Source: Leptasterias polaris (Eukaryota > Echinodermata > Asteroidea > Forcipulatida > Asteriidae). Taken from it: DNA of 64,000 nt. Shown here in pieces: positions 50,528 to 60,946 of this stretch. The position numbers and the translations under genes were made by a program. Within the stretch, counting starts at the first letter, position 1. Each line of letters begins with the position of its first letter. The DNA is taken from contig JAZGTN010000028.1 in assembly GCA_037783415.1 (NCBI GenBank), positions 2,003,001 to 2,067,000 of the forward strand, given 5' to 3'. The notes under the pieces are model-generated. The model was given only the letters and a program-made list of their open reading frames with translations, did no database searches and was not told the origin of the DNA.

Positions 50528-50937
50528 CCCCTGGTTCCTATAATGGGTGCGTTCGATTAGCTTCCCCGGGTCGACCCAGGTCTTCCCCCGGTGCGTTCGA
50601 ATAGCTTTGACGTCATTCGCGGGGCTCACCCGGGTCAGCCCCAAGTGCCCTGCTTGTGGAGCGGGTCACTTGGGGCTGCCCCTGGTTCATGACGTCACGG
50701 CGAAAAACTTTCTCAATGGCCACCATTTTGTTTGTAATTCAGCGGGACATTTTAGGAAGTTTGACACACATTTTCGCCATTACAACAGCGTTGAGCAATA
50801 AGTATTTTTTATTCGAAGCCGGGTACCTTTGTATCACTGTGGGGTTGTACAAATTGTTTAATGTTGCAGTTTTACCTTGAGAATAATTATTTTACGATGT
50901 TTTCGTGAATCCACGGAAAGTATCGGACATAAGGCAC
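50528..50937. other. right-arm-specific segment of the foldback element
   Basis: About 410 bases interrupt the right arm and have no left-arm counterpart. The segment begins with sequence like the nested GCGTTCGATTAG element, then GC-rich and later AT-rich DNA. An 84-codon ORF at 50547-50801 shows no recognisable domain. Confidence 0.6.
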
Positions 50938-51171
50938 AAAATGGAAGTAGTTCCGGTCGGCTGTCCCAAGATGCATCGGTGTGAATGCTGGGGGAAGTTG
51001 GCGTTCGATTAGTTCATGGTTAGGGGCTCACCCGGATGAGCAGACCGGGGTCGACCCGGGGAAGCTAATCGAACGCACCCGATATGTCCTCTTAACCCCC
51101 CCCCCCCCCTGAATCCTATGACCCGTCCTCTTAAAATCCGCAAAATAAAGAACGTGTGGTACAGATTATTA

Positions 51172-51424
51172 TGTGGCGGCCGCCAGATAATTATGTGGCG
51201 GCCGCCAGATAATTATGTGGCGGCCGCCGGATAATAAGTGGCGGCCGCCACTTAATTAAGTGGCGGCCGCCAGATAATAAGTGGCGGCCGCCACTTAATT
51301 AAGTGGCGGCCGCCGGATAATAGGTGGCGGCCTCCACTTAATTAAGTGGCGGCCGCCGGATAATAAGTGGCGGCCGCCGGATAATTAAGTGGCGGCCGCC
51401 GGATAATAAGTGGCGGCCGCCAGA
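51172..51424 (-). repeat. 12-copy NotI-unit tandem array, right arm
   Basis: This is the reverse-complement counterpart of the left array, also with 12 units. One core is mutated to GGCGGCCTCC, and one spacer has tagg for taag. Confidence 0.92.
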
Positions 51425-52139
51425 TAAATGGTACAAAAAAAATATTATCGCGCTCATGAAAAAATATTTCACTTCTTATTTCCTGGCACTATCCGGCTTC
51501 CGTACACGTTTCATACTTCATGAATAATTCATTAAACTAGAACAGCAGAAGCTGCCATGGCGAGCTGCCGAACGCCCGATAGAGAAACAATGAATAATAG
51601 GAAAACAATCATTTGATCAACTGATGTTCAAAGAGGTGGGGACAATTAACAAGTATGTAGTTGACCATTGCTTATACTTGGTCTGAAATGTGGGAAAGAG
51701 GCTCAGGATGGGTAGGGGCTAATTACGATGAAACATAGGTGTTTTATAAACCACATAATAATAACAAATTCTTACATGTAGCGCTCTCAGCTCTGGTACA
51801 TACATGTATGTCATCAAAGACTTTAAATTACCATGGAGTAGATGCATCTATGTATTGTACATGTATTGAAATTTACAGGTACTTTGAAAGATGCATGCTC
51901 GTCAAGAACATTATACATGTTATACAGGCGAAACAGTTACATGTTTTACATGTACATGAACATGTACATAAACTTTCAATCATGCCATGAAACAATATTT
52001 AGAACAATATTTAAATTGTTCCATAGTGTCATACATATACAATTGTTCAATTTAGTGCACATCACACACATTCATTGAACTAGTCAGTGTGGTTCAATTC
52101 AGTGCACATTGAACCTAGCCACACTGGTACATGATTGTA

Positions 52140-52205
52140 ACACATGTATACACCACATGTATACTCATGTATACACCACATGTATACTCATGTATACACA
52201 TGTAC
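52140..52205 (+). repeat. short tandem repeat of catgtatacaccacatgtat type
   Basis: A roughly 26-base unit rich in catgtata is present about 2.5 times. It is self-complementary in part. Confidence 0.7.
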
Positions 52206-52275
52206 ATTGCACACTGTGGATCCAACCACATTTTGGCTGTAAGACATTAAAAGCATTCTATTCTAAGATTACTCA

Positions 52276-52771
52276 AAGGAAGCTGTTTAATTTCCAGAGA
52301 AAAATACTGCACCCTGAAAACTTAAACACAAGGAAGCTGTTTAATTTCCAGAAGGTAATACTGTACCCTGAAAACTTTAACATTTTTAAACACAAGGAAG
52401 CTTTTTAATTTCCAGAAGGTAATACTGTACCCTGAAAACTTTAACATTTTTAAACACAAGGAAGCTGTTTAATTTTCAGAGAGTAATACTGTACCCTGAA
52501 CACTTTAACATTTTTAAACACAAGGAAGCTGTTTAATTTCCAGAAGGTAATACTGTACCCTGAACACTTTAACATTTTTAAACACAAGGAAGCTGTTTAA
52601 TTTCCAGAAGGTAATACTGTACCCTGAACACTTTAACATTTTTAAACACAAGGAAGCTGTTTAATTTTCAGAGGGTAATACTGTACCCTGAAAACTTCAA
52701 CATTTTTAAACTCAAGGAAGCCGTTTAATTTCCAGAGAATAATACTGTACCCTATAAACTTTAACATTTCA
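52276..52771 (+). repeat. 64-bp tandem array, eight units
   Basis: Units begin AAGGAAGCTGTTTAATTT. Starts are at 52276, 52330, 52394, 52458, 52522, 52586, 52650 and 52714. The first interval is 54 (a 10-base deletion) and the rest are exactly 64. A direct repeat containing 'cacattttggct' borders the array on both sides (52206-52246 and 52789-52822). Confidence 0.92.
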
Positions 52772-52883
52772 AACAATTTCCATTTGCACACTGTGGAGCC
52801 AACCACATTTTGGCTTTGAGACAAATAAACTGCAAATGAGGGTACAAATTATTTTACACAACAAACTATCAAAAAGTCTAAAT

Positions 52884-52949
52884 GCGGACGGCCGGACGGA
52901 CAGACGGACGGACGGACAGACGGACGGACAGACGGACGGACGGACGGAC
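52884..52949 (+). repeat. (GGAC)n/(AGAC) microsatellite
   Basis: This is a run of GGAC units with scattered AGAC variants. The 129-codon minus-strand ORF across it is a by-product. Confidence 0.9.
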
Positions 52950-52997
52950 AAAATCGGTATTACATAGGCTCGCATTCTGCTAAAGAAGCTCGGCAAA

Positions 52998-53122
52998 AAA
53001 CCGCAAACAAGTTGGAAAAGGCCTTCGTGGCTTCGCCACTCGGCTCGCGCGCGTGGTCTCTCGTTCCAGTCGCTCCACTGTTTACAAAGCTGTCCAAGCC
53101 ACGATGGCCTTGACAAAAGGCT
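52998..53122 (+). repeat. short palindromic repeat with AAGGCCTTCGTGGCTT ends (copy 2)
   Basis: This shares 'aaccgcaaacaagttgg' and 'aaggccttcgtggcttcg' with copy 1, in the opposite orientation. It follows a (GGAC)n microsatellite. Confidence 0.6.
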
Positions 53123-54004
53123 ACTAAGACACCGACATTGGACTTTGACAATTTTCATCGAACCAAATTTCTTAACTCAAGAGAACACTATTTCTGATAA
53201 ACAAATTGCATGCTTTAGCAAATCATTTTATCTTTAAAAAATGTTTGCTCTAGGGTTATCTTATAAGACAAAATAAATTCATGAACAATGTAACAGTTGT
53301 CCACTTAATATCAAAGTATAAATCAAAGTATGATATCAAAGTATAATATAAATTCATTGTTTGATTGTTAAATCATAAACTATGATAGCAAAATATTTAT
53401 TTGAGTCTATCTTGTCAATGAAAATCCCTCAAACATTAAACAAATTAAAAAGAACACACAGAAATAGAATGTTAGGAATGTGTTTTTTTATTCACTTAAT
53501 GTACTATTATTGACATATCCATGTATGCTTTTGATGGATTGTATATCAAAAACAAAAGCAAACAGGTCTTGAACCAAGACTAAAACTCTCAACTCAACTC
53601 AGAGATCTAACTAGTCTTAATTCAAGACTACCTTTATACTTTTTTGATATACCCCTTTGTGTGGTGTGCAGCGATGGATTGCATATCAAAAACATATACA
53701 AACACCACCTTGAACCAAGACTAAAATTTAACTTGACAGATGAAAATTAACCAGGCCTGATACTTTGTGCTTGTAAGGACAGAGCAATCTTCCCAAGGTC
53801 CCCTTCATGGGGTAAAATGAAAATATCTACTGGAACATTTCAAAGGGCAATGTGGCAGTGAATGGCCAGGGAAATGGCAGGAAATATTTGCCTTCATGAA
53901 AATATCCGACCTGAATAATGGGAGATGTTTAAGATGAGAACAGGCATTCCAATCAACGGTCCTTTTCTAATGTTCTCGTCGCTGAGAACAGTGGAAAAAG
54001 ACTC
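53123..54004. other. intergenic, no gene seen
   Basis: AT-rich, with a loose duplication around 'ggattgtatatcaaaaac' at about 53536 and 53674. No coding signal. Confidence 0.45.
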
Positions 54005-54254
54005 GGCCCAATTCCATGGCTCTGCTTACCGTAAGCAAAGAATCGGCGCTTATGGAAGCAGGGAATTCCACGCTTACTTCAAGCGTATTTCATGAGTTAG
54101 CAGGGAATTTTTGCTTGTGTGCTTGCGTAGTCCACGTTACTCGGCATTCTACACTTACACAGCTAGCGCAGAAATTCGGCGCTTGCTCAGTAAGCGGAGA
54201 ATGGTGATCACAAGCGCAGAATTCGGCAGTAAGCAGAGCCATGAAATTGGTCCC
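54005..54254. mobile_element. MITE family C, GC-rich subfamily, copy 4
   Basis: The ends are 'ggcccaattccatggctctg' and 'cagagccatgaaattgg'. The interior differs from copies 1-3 but matches the copy at 56700. Confidence 0.75.
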
Positions 54255-54639
54255 TGGTGAGTGGGATGCCCTCCATTGCCTCATAAGTCTCCTTTATGGT
54301 TTTGCGAACAACTTCCCAAAATACTCAATGGATCAAGAGCTAGTAATGGAAAGTATCGGCAAGCTAACAAGTGTAGATCCCATTGTGACATACAGAAGGC
54401 ATACTGCTCCTTCTACCAAATACACCCCTTGACAATACGCAGCTATAGCTGAGATTAAAACAATGGAAATATCCAAGTCAAGCAAAAATGCCAGCCTGTA
54501 ACTGTGTCAGTTTTTAAAAACCCAACTGAGGGTACTGCATAACCTTGTTACAAGGGCTCTACAATTGTGCAATTTATATCAACATTATTATTTGGTCTTA
54601 CCCTTAAAACTGATCATGTGACAAGCATTACTTACAAAT

Positions 54640-54840
54640 TTCCAAGGTGTAGAAAAAAAATCAACAGGTAACTTGGGTTACATTCAAACCAACACCACAA
54701 CATTGTAGAGCAGATGTCTTAACAACTAAACTGCCGAGCTTACCAAGTGATGAGAAGCGAGTTCGTATCCTGTTATTAGCTGTCACTGAATATACAGTTC
54801 TTACCAGTTAAAGGATAAAATCAAATTGCTACTGTTCTTT
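54640..54840 (-). mobile_element. diverged copy of the 47811 tRNA-like SINE
   Basis: It retains 'tgtagagcagatgtctta' and the 'ccgagctta' region, with decayed A and B boxes. The right-hand segment ends in ctttatccctgatgcaa, like the repeat at 48028. Confidence 0.55.
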
Positions 54841-56324
54841 ATCCCTGATGCAATTGTCACATCTATTACACACATATAACAAAAATCAGTTGATTGAACG
54901 CACATTTTGTCTGACTACAATTTACAGACAGTTACAGACAGTTACAGATTTATCCATCCATGACTGACTCAAAGAACTATATACAGAAATCAATACAATT
55001 AATTATGTACAGTATATTAAGCATTCAAATCATAGGTACACTTCATGTGTTACAAAGAAACCACTGTAGATAAAAGTGAAATTTAGAATGAACATTCTGA
55101 GAAGTTTGTGTTTTTGTTTAAAACAGCAAACCACTTTTCACTCGTGGTTGAAAAGTAGCCAAACAAACAGGTTAATAAATTTGAAATATATTTCCGGACA
55201 CCAGTGGTTTTCAATTTGTTATACCAAACTTTGAAAGGTGCATCCATGATTGGAGATGCAGAGGTGACATATTGACCCAATTCACCCGACGCCAACATCA
55301 CAATAATCTTGGTTGTGCCATTTTAGGAGTCGATGTCCCCGTATGTTGCGCACATTTTAGGCAACGCAACATTGTGTGCTTACCCAAATCATTTTTACGC
55401 ACAATTTAAAATGGTGAGCGTGGCAGACAGTAGCCCACTGCATGTGACATTGGTGCCAGGGGTCAATAGCAATTCTGAACTCCTTTGTTTGTGGAGGGAA
55501 CTTACTTTACAATTGAAACTACTACAAAAACCCACTTCTGTAAAACCCACTTCTGTTGAGTGAAAGATGTACGTGCAATGATGTCAACAAAATTTGTGGT
55601 TAAAGTTTCTGCTATTATCTTGAGACGGTTTTAAAACAAATAAAGCACTACAGTAAATGGTGAAATACATTTTTAAGAAATCAGAACTTATTCACTCTCT
55701 TGTTTAGTGTAGAGTCATACTTTGTTAATGACCTTGAAAAGAAATTGTGTAATTTTTCTACAAACACTGAGATGACAGCAAGAGTCTTACTGCAGTAGTT
55801 TTGTTTTTTCATGTCAACTTTTGTGACGACATTTGTGCATTAACTTCTTGCAGTCAAGAGGACATTGAACATCATAATTTAAGAGCATAGTCTTATTATC
55901 ATCTTTATTATCATTTCATGTATGCAAAAGCAGCACCGACCCCCCCCCCCCACAACACAGTTTTCTAATAATGTCATAAACAATGCCTACAACATGTGCA
56001 AAATTTGTTCCGAAATTTGGTCTACCATTTAGAACATTTACCTACTCATGAAAAGTTGAAGACTGACTGAAACCATCAATTAACCATACTCAAACCATCC
56101 TTGTCAGATCCCCGAGGCACAATAATAGCATGGGTTCACATGAAGCAAAAGGCACCAGACTTTTTTTGCCCATCCAGCCTCAGTTTGGTCATATGGTGAA
56201 AAACAAGATGGCTGTGCTGTGGTAAAGTTCTATTGCACGCTACCTATGAGTGCAAACTATAAATAATTGTACATGTACAAACAGTAAGGAATACCACGGA
56301 ATGCAATAGTTGTATTTCAGATCA
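54841..56324. other. region downstream of centrin, including its probable 3' UTR
   Basis: No second gene was seen. The 76-codon ORF at 55333 has no domain character. The 3' UTR of centrin should lie in the right-hand part. Confidence 0.45.
55904..55909 (-). promoter_or_regulatory. candidate polyadenylation signal for centrin
   Basis: This is an AATAAA hexamer on the minus strand, about 415 bases past the centrin stop codon. AATAAA is frequent by chance in such AT-rich DNA. Confidence 0.25.
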
Positions 56325-56414
56325 TCAGTAGAGACTCGTCTTCTTCATTATCCGTAGGAATTCTTGCTCGTTGATTTCACCATCGCCGTCTCTGTCCGCT
56401 TCATCGATCATTTC
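56325..56414 (-). CDS. CETN2: centrin (CETN1/2 type), exon 5 with stop codon
   Basis: Centrin is a calcium-binding EF-hand protein of centrioles and basal bodies. CETN2-type proteins also serve in nucleotide-excision repair (XPC) and nuclear-pore complexes. This exon encodes residues 143-171. It holds EF-hand 4, with loop [12 protein letters not shown] at about 149-160 and all acidic ligands present. It ends with the KKTSLY tail typical of CETN1/CETN2; CETN3 ends differently. The acceptor is ttgacag and the exon starts in phase 0 at GAA ATG. The stop is TGA. Confidence 0.96.
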   Translation of the reverse strand, partial: EMIDEADRDGDGEINEQEFLRIMKKTSLY

Positions 56415-56450
56415 CTGTCAAGGAATAAAAGCGGACATAAATAATGTTTT

Positions 56451-56550
56451 AAACCTACAAGAAAGACTGTGCTAGTGTTGATACGTCAGGCCACTAACAA
56501 TTTTTGCATTTGAATCATAGGTCCTTTTGGTTGGTAAGTTATTAATTCTA
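56451..56550 (+). mobile_element. Penelope-like terminal segment, degenerate copy in centrin intron 4
   Basis: The block shares 'agaaagactgtgctag', 'acgtcaggccactaac' and 'ggtccttttggttggt' with the segment at 47283. The GAAA is changed to GATA. Confidence 0.45.
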
Positions 56551-56699
56551 TTTTCTCAAATATAAACTTAGTCTACAATAGGGTTGTGCAGCTGCGTTTA
56601 TTTTCCTAAAAGGTTACACAGAACTTGTGACTTCTGTGTAACCGTTTTTACTGATTCCAATCCAAAATGGAGAATCAGAACTACATGTATGAGCTAGCA

Positions 56700-56941
56700 G
56701 GGCCCAATTTCGTGGCTCTGCTTACCGAATCGGCACTGAAGGAAGCAGGGAATTCCGCGCCTAAGTCAAGCAGATTTCACGGGTTAGCAGGGAATTTTTG
56801 CTCGAGCGCGTGCGTAGTCCACGTTACTAGGCATTCTTCGCTTACACAGCTAGCACAGAAATTCGGTGCTTGCTCGGTAAGCGGACAATCACGATTGCAA
56901 GCACAGAATTCAGCGGTAAGCAGAGCAATGAAATTGGGCCC
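56700..56941. mobile_element. MITE family C, GC-rich subfamily, copy 5, in centrin intron 4
   Basis: The ends are 'gggcccaatttcgtggctct' and 'agcaatgaaattgggccc'. The interior matches 54005 through 'cgtagtccacgttact'. Confidence 0.75.
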
Positions 56942-57227
56942 AGATGTCAACACACTTTCCATGATTACAAATAGAACACCATACCCAGTCTTGATGGTCA
57001 CAAAACCACAAACTACAGTGTGGGGTCACATCCCTTGTGTGTGGGTGTAGTAATTTTGGCTGCAAGGTATAGAGTATTTTGTAGGAGATTGAAAATATTG
57101 TATTATAAATTGTAGGGGATAAGGACAAGAAACATTCTGACCAATGAAAAGGATGTCAATCATCCTCCATGTATAGCATCTGGGGCTAACAATGTAAAGA
57201 GAAGGAAGTTCTCATTTTGTTTTACAG

Positions 57228-58000
57228 TTAACCCTTTCAATACCATTGTCGAGTTTACTCGACAGTGCGCCGTGTAGTGCTTCCGTACCAATGTCGAGTT
57301 TACTCGACACAAAAAGCAGCGGCGTTTGAGAGCCTGTAATTATTTTGTTTGGCGCCCTCTGCTGTTGACCTTTATATAGACGGGTAGCTTGTTTATCGAG
57401 CTTCACAATGGTGTGTATTGTATAGGGGGTCACCATTACGATATCCCGAGAAAAATTACATTGCATGCAGCAGTACTTCCAGATTTCACGCTTCCGTTTT
57501 CCCGACAAAAAATCACCATCATGGCTGTTCGTGACCTGGAGGTTTTGGTTGAAATATTTGTCGTAAGTGACTCCGAATTGGACTCGGAAATATCTGAAGA
57601 AGAACCTAGTGAAGATTCAGATGAAACTCGTGATGTTTCGTCGCCAGGCACGTTCAATTATGACAACTATCCTGACGATATACCGGTAGCTGGACCGAGC
57701 ACGGCACCCGTTCAATGCCGTGGGCTTGGGCGTGGACCCGGCGGGCCTCGACCCATTCGCGCCGATCGAGGTGACAAAGGACATAAAGATAATGTATACA
57801 AATTTGACATCATATAAAAGGTAATTTCATAAGCTACAAATTGTATGCATAAAGTTTTTCCACAAAAATATGTCTTCACACAGAAAATCAAGATTGAAAA
57901 AATGTGAACACTGCACGTTGCTTTTTTTGTGTGTGTGTGTGAAAAAATGCGGTACACAGCAGTGTGACCCCTATAAAAAATGCGGTATTGAAAGGGTTAA
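57228..58000 (+). mobile_element. piggyBac-type element, deletion derivative, in centrin intron 4
   Basis: TTAA flanks both ends and the terminal repeats begin CCCTTTCAATACC. Both are diagnostic of piggyBac. At 773 bp it is far shorter than an autonomous element, and it keeps only the start of a transposase-like ORF. Confidence 0.85.
57389..57817 (+). pseudogene. piggyBac transposase N-terminal fragment
   Basis: The open frame is 142 codons. The likelier start is the Met at 57521 (MAVRDLEVLVEIF), giving 98 codons. The acidic SDSELDSEISEEEPSEDSDE stretch followed by an RG-rich segment is the usual N-terminal pattern of piggyBac transposases. The DDD catalytic core is absent, and after the break the DNA runs to the right terminal repeat. 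It sits antisense to centrin. Confidence 0.6.
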
Positions 58001-58416
58001 ACGTTAAGGACATTTGGAAACGGATTCTAACAGTTGAATGGTTAAACATCCCAACCACTGTCTCAAAAAAGGTCACCTCTTTGCAATTAGGTTGTTTTGT
58101 TGGTGTTGATTTAAAATAAAGTTATTCTGATGACATTTTGCGAAATATGATGTCATCAGACTACAGCGCCCTCTAATAGTGGTCAGAAGAAGATTGCTCA
58201 TTCTGTACGCTCAAAGATATCTATGCATTTCCATTGTTTTGTCATCATTTTCCTCTAGGATGTGTGTAATTTGATGGGTAGGTGACTTGTGTTACAGTTA
58301 AAAACAGTGATCAAATCAGGTGAGGTCACTTTAAACTTTGTTTTGTCAAGATGCAAGATTTGGTAAGTACTGGGTTAAGAGCAAACCCCGTTACTTTCAA
58401 GACTCTAAATGCTCAC

Positions 58417-58554
58417 CTGTAGCTCCTCATCAGTCAGGTTCTCTCCCAGCTCCTTGGCAACTCTCTTGAGATTCTTGAAGGATATTTTTCCTGTGTTGTC
58501 ATCGTCGAATAACTTGAATGCTTTCAAGATCTCTTCCTTTGAGTCTTTTTCACT
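58417..58554 (-). CDS. CETN2: centrin, exon 4 (EF-hand 3)
   Basis: This exon encodes 46 residues (97-142), from [13 protein letters not shown] to LTDEELQ. EF-hand 3 has loop [12 protein letters not shown] at about 113-124. The sequence is almost the same as vertebrate centrin-2 through [15 protein letters not shown]. The acceptor is atatag and the donor CAG|gtgagc, both in phase 0. The exon marks the start of the C-terminal lobe, which in family members binds targets such as XPC and Sfi1. Confidence 0.96.
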
Positions 58555-58744
58555 CTATATGAAAAAAAAACAGTTTTGTAAAATTTTACTGAGAAATATT
58601 AGCCTTTGTCTTTTCCCCCGCCTTCTTGAAAGCGTGAATGCTGCCTGGGCTATCTATTTGAAACCCAAGTTTCTTATTTTGCCCATCTAGAAGGTTAGAT
58701 TAACCAGCAACACCTCCAGGTGTCTTTTGTACTTCCTTCATACA

Positions 58745-58883
58745 GACCTGGAATTTCATCTTAGAGATGGCACAACCATTTTCATTTCACAAAAGGCACT
58801 TTTACTTGAAAATCTTTCAGTCTATGGGAAACATTTGTAGGGGCACCGAGGCCAGGCCATGGCCTCCGTATTAACCCAGGCCT
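58745..58883. mobile_element. repeat family K copy in centrin intron 3
   Basis: 'acctggaatttcatcttaga' at the left and 'gcctccgtattaacccaggc' at the right, with the shared 'gtctatgggaaa' core. Confidence 0.55.
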
Positions 58884-59557
58884 GTTGTTATGAATTTCTC
58901 TCTATTACCAAGTTAGACAACCTTCTCATTTGTTAACAGGTATAATACGCGAGACACCCCTTTTTATTCCTCTTCAATTTTTCAAGAAATTTAGGATTCC
59001 TGTTTGAAAATCCTGGCTAACACCCCATCCCTCTGTATTCAAGAATGAGTTCTAATGAATTTAAAAATTCTTTAAAAAGGCTCACATGCCTGAGTTCCCC
59101 CTCATTCTGACCCTGAACTCCCACATGTTATAATTCAAAGAGTTTAGAGACTCTGTGTGCATCATCGGAAATATACAGGTTTGGACTCAATGTGGACTAT
59201 TTCTTTCTCTCTTTGGTGACTGCTTTACAACATCTTCCAAAATAAGAAAAAACAATCTGAAATCAGGAAAAATCCCGAGAAATCACAAGCCTGTGTATTA
59301 GAGCGTCTTACTCTTATCTCTGCCTTAGTAACGACAATACATTTTTCCAGTTTGCCAATTTATTGATCTTTTTATATTTTTTGATGGGTGCTGTTTTTGG
59401 ACAATAACTGCTGAATAAATAACATATGAAAACAAAAATAGCAGAACTTTGCCAAATGCTCACTAAGCTCACTGACCTATGGTATTAATGCATTTGGTAA
59501 TGACCTCACAAAACAAGAAGCTTCTACCACTTTTTGTGACTAATAAATAACGCCTAC

Positions 59558-59686
59558 CATCTTAGCTGTCATCATTGTAAGGAATTCATTGAAGTCGATG
59601 GTCCCAGTGTTCTCCTTGTTTATGTCTGTGATCATCTTCTTAATCTCTTCCTTCTTGGGTTCGAATCCCAGCGCTCTCATTGCCAC
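59558..59686 (-). CDS. CETN2: centrin, exon 3 (EF-hand 2)
   Basis: This exon encodes 43 residues (54-96), starting [18 protein letters not shown] and ending TMMTAKM. EF-hand 2 has the loop [12 protein letters not shown] at about 76-87. Its first ligand position is Asn where most centrins have Asp, which could lower calcium affinity at this site. The acceptor is tttctag and the donor ATG|gtaggc, both in phase 0. Confidence 0.95.
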
Positions 59687-60463
59687 CTAGAAATAAAATA
59701 ACAGTATTTTAAAGGTTTGGCATAATTAACACACCATCAAACCACCCTGTGGAAGTTAATATTGTAAGCCCCTAATAAAGTTTTAGGAATAAAAATAAAT
59801 TCATTTGAGCAATGGTGGCTTAATGGTCTTCCACTGCTGTAATTTTCTTGACTCTAAAAGACTGAACTGGTATTAAAAAATGCTTATTCGTTTAGCACAC
59901 ATACCATCTGCAACCGCCCTGGAAGTTTGACAAGTTGTATCTTGCACTATACAATAATGGTTCATCATTATTATCTTCAGTTTTACACATGCGATTACAA
60001 TGCAGCGAACTGCCATAGATAGAGCACGATCTCAAGATGACAATAGTCAAAAAATGGCATATGGCCTCTATAACAAAAAGTTGTCCACCTCAAAAAATTC
60101 AAAAGTCAAAAATATCACCAACACCTGTGTGACACATTAAATGTAAAAAATGTAGCACACATTGTATCGCAAATCTTATGTTACACTTTTTACAATTACA
60201 TCACAAATCGTCCAACTTGCAAAATAAGATGAGATAAATGCGAAATCATTTCCTGTCAAGAGAAAGGAAACTGCAAAAATAAATAACATCTTTATTCCAA
60301 CAAAATGGCAACTCAAAACCCAAACTGTTGGACACTGATTATGATGAATTACCAGATACTATAATCAGTTTACTAGTGCAGTCCTTGGTCCAACAGAATC
60401 AAAGAAAAGAGTGGTTGGATTTTGAAGCATTTGGTTGAGGTTAACCTATTTTTTTCTTTCTTA

Positions 60464-60739
<276 letters not shown>

Positions 60740-60946
60740 CTACATGTTCTTGCTCGAGCCTTGTGTCACATTGAACATGCAGAATTTTCATTACTTTGGT
60801 CACACTTTTGATTTTATATAGGATGTTATAGTTTGCTCACATCGAGTTATTGACTATATTTTATTTCTTTGTCACCCAGGACTGTTAAAGGAAGGTGTTA
60901 AAACATAGTTGCTTGTATGTTTCTGGCACATATAGGTTTTATTTTA

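Larger units (their letters stand above)
49547..51504. mobile_element. large foldback element with tandem-repeat arms
   Basis: The ends are TACGGAAGCCGG and its complement. Both sides are flanked by CACGTT (49541-49546 and 51505-51510), a 6-bp target duplication. Each arm runs inward through an 80-bp end segment, a 12-copy array of 21-22-bp units, an 'aggac...cataggat' minisatellite with long G-runs, and a 77-bp nested palindromic element. The arms meet near 50350-50365. The right arm alone carries about 410 extra bases at 50528-50937. No transposase ORF was found. The design matches foldback/TU-type elements; the superfamily is not identified. Confidence 0.8.

Noticed and set aside
52276..52771. 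CRISPR-like array of regular repeats
   Set aside because: The whole 64-bp unit repeats, with no variable spacers, and the context is eukaryotic.
52769..53158. 129-codon minus-strand ORF
   Set aside because: It is created by the (GGAC)n microsatellite and the adjacent repeat. The repeated VCPSVCPSV-type peptide is an artefact.
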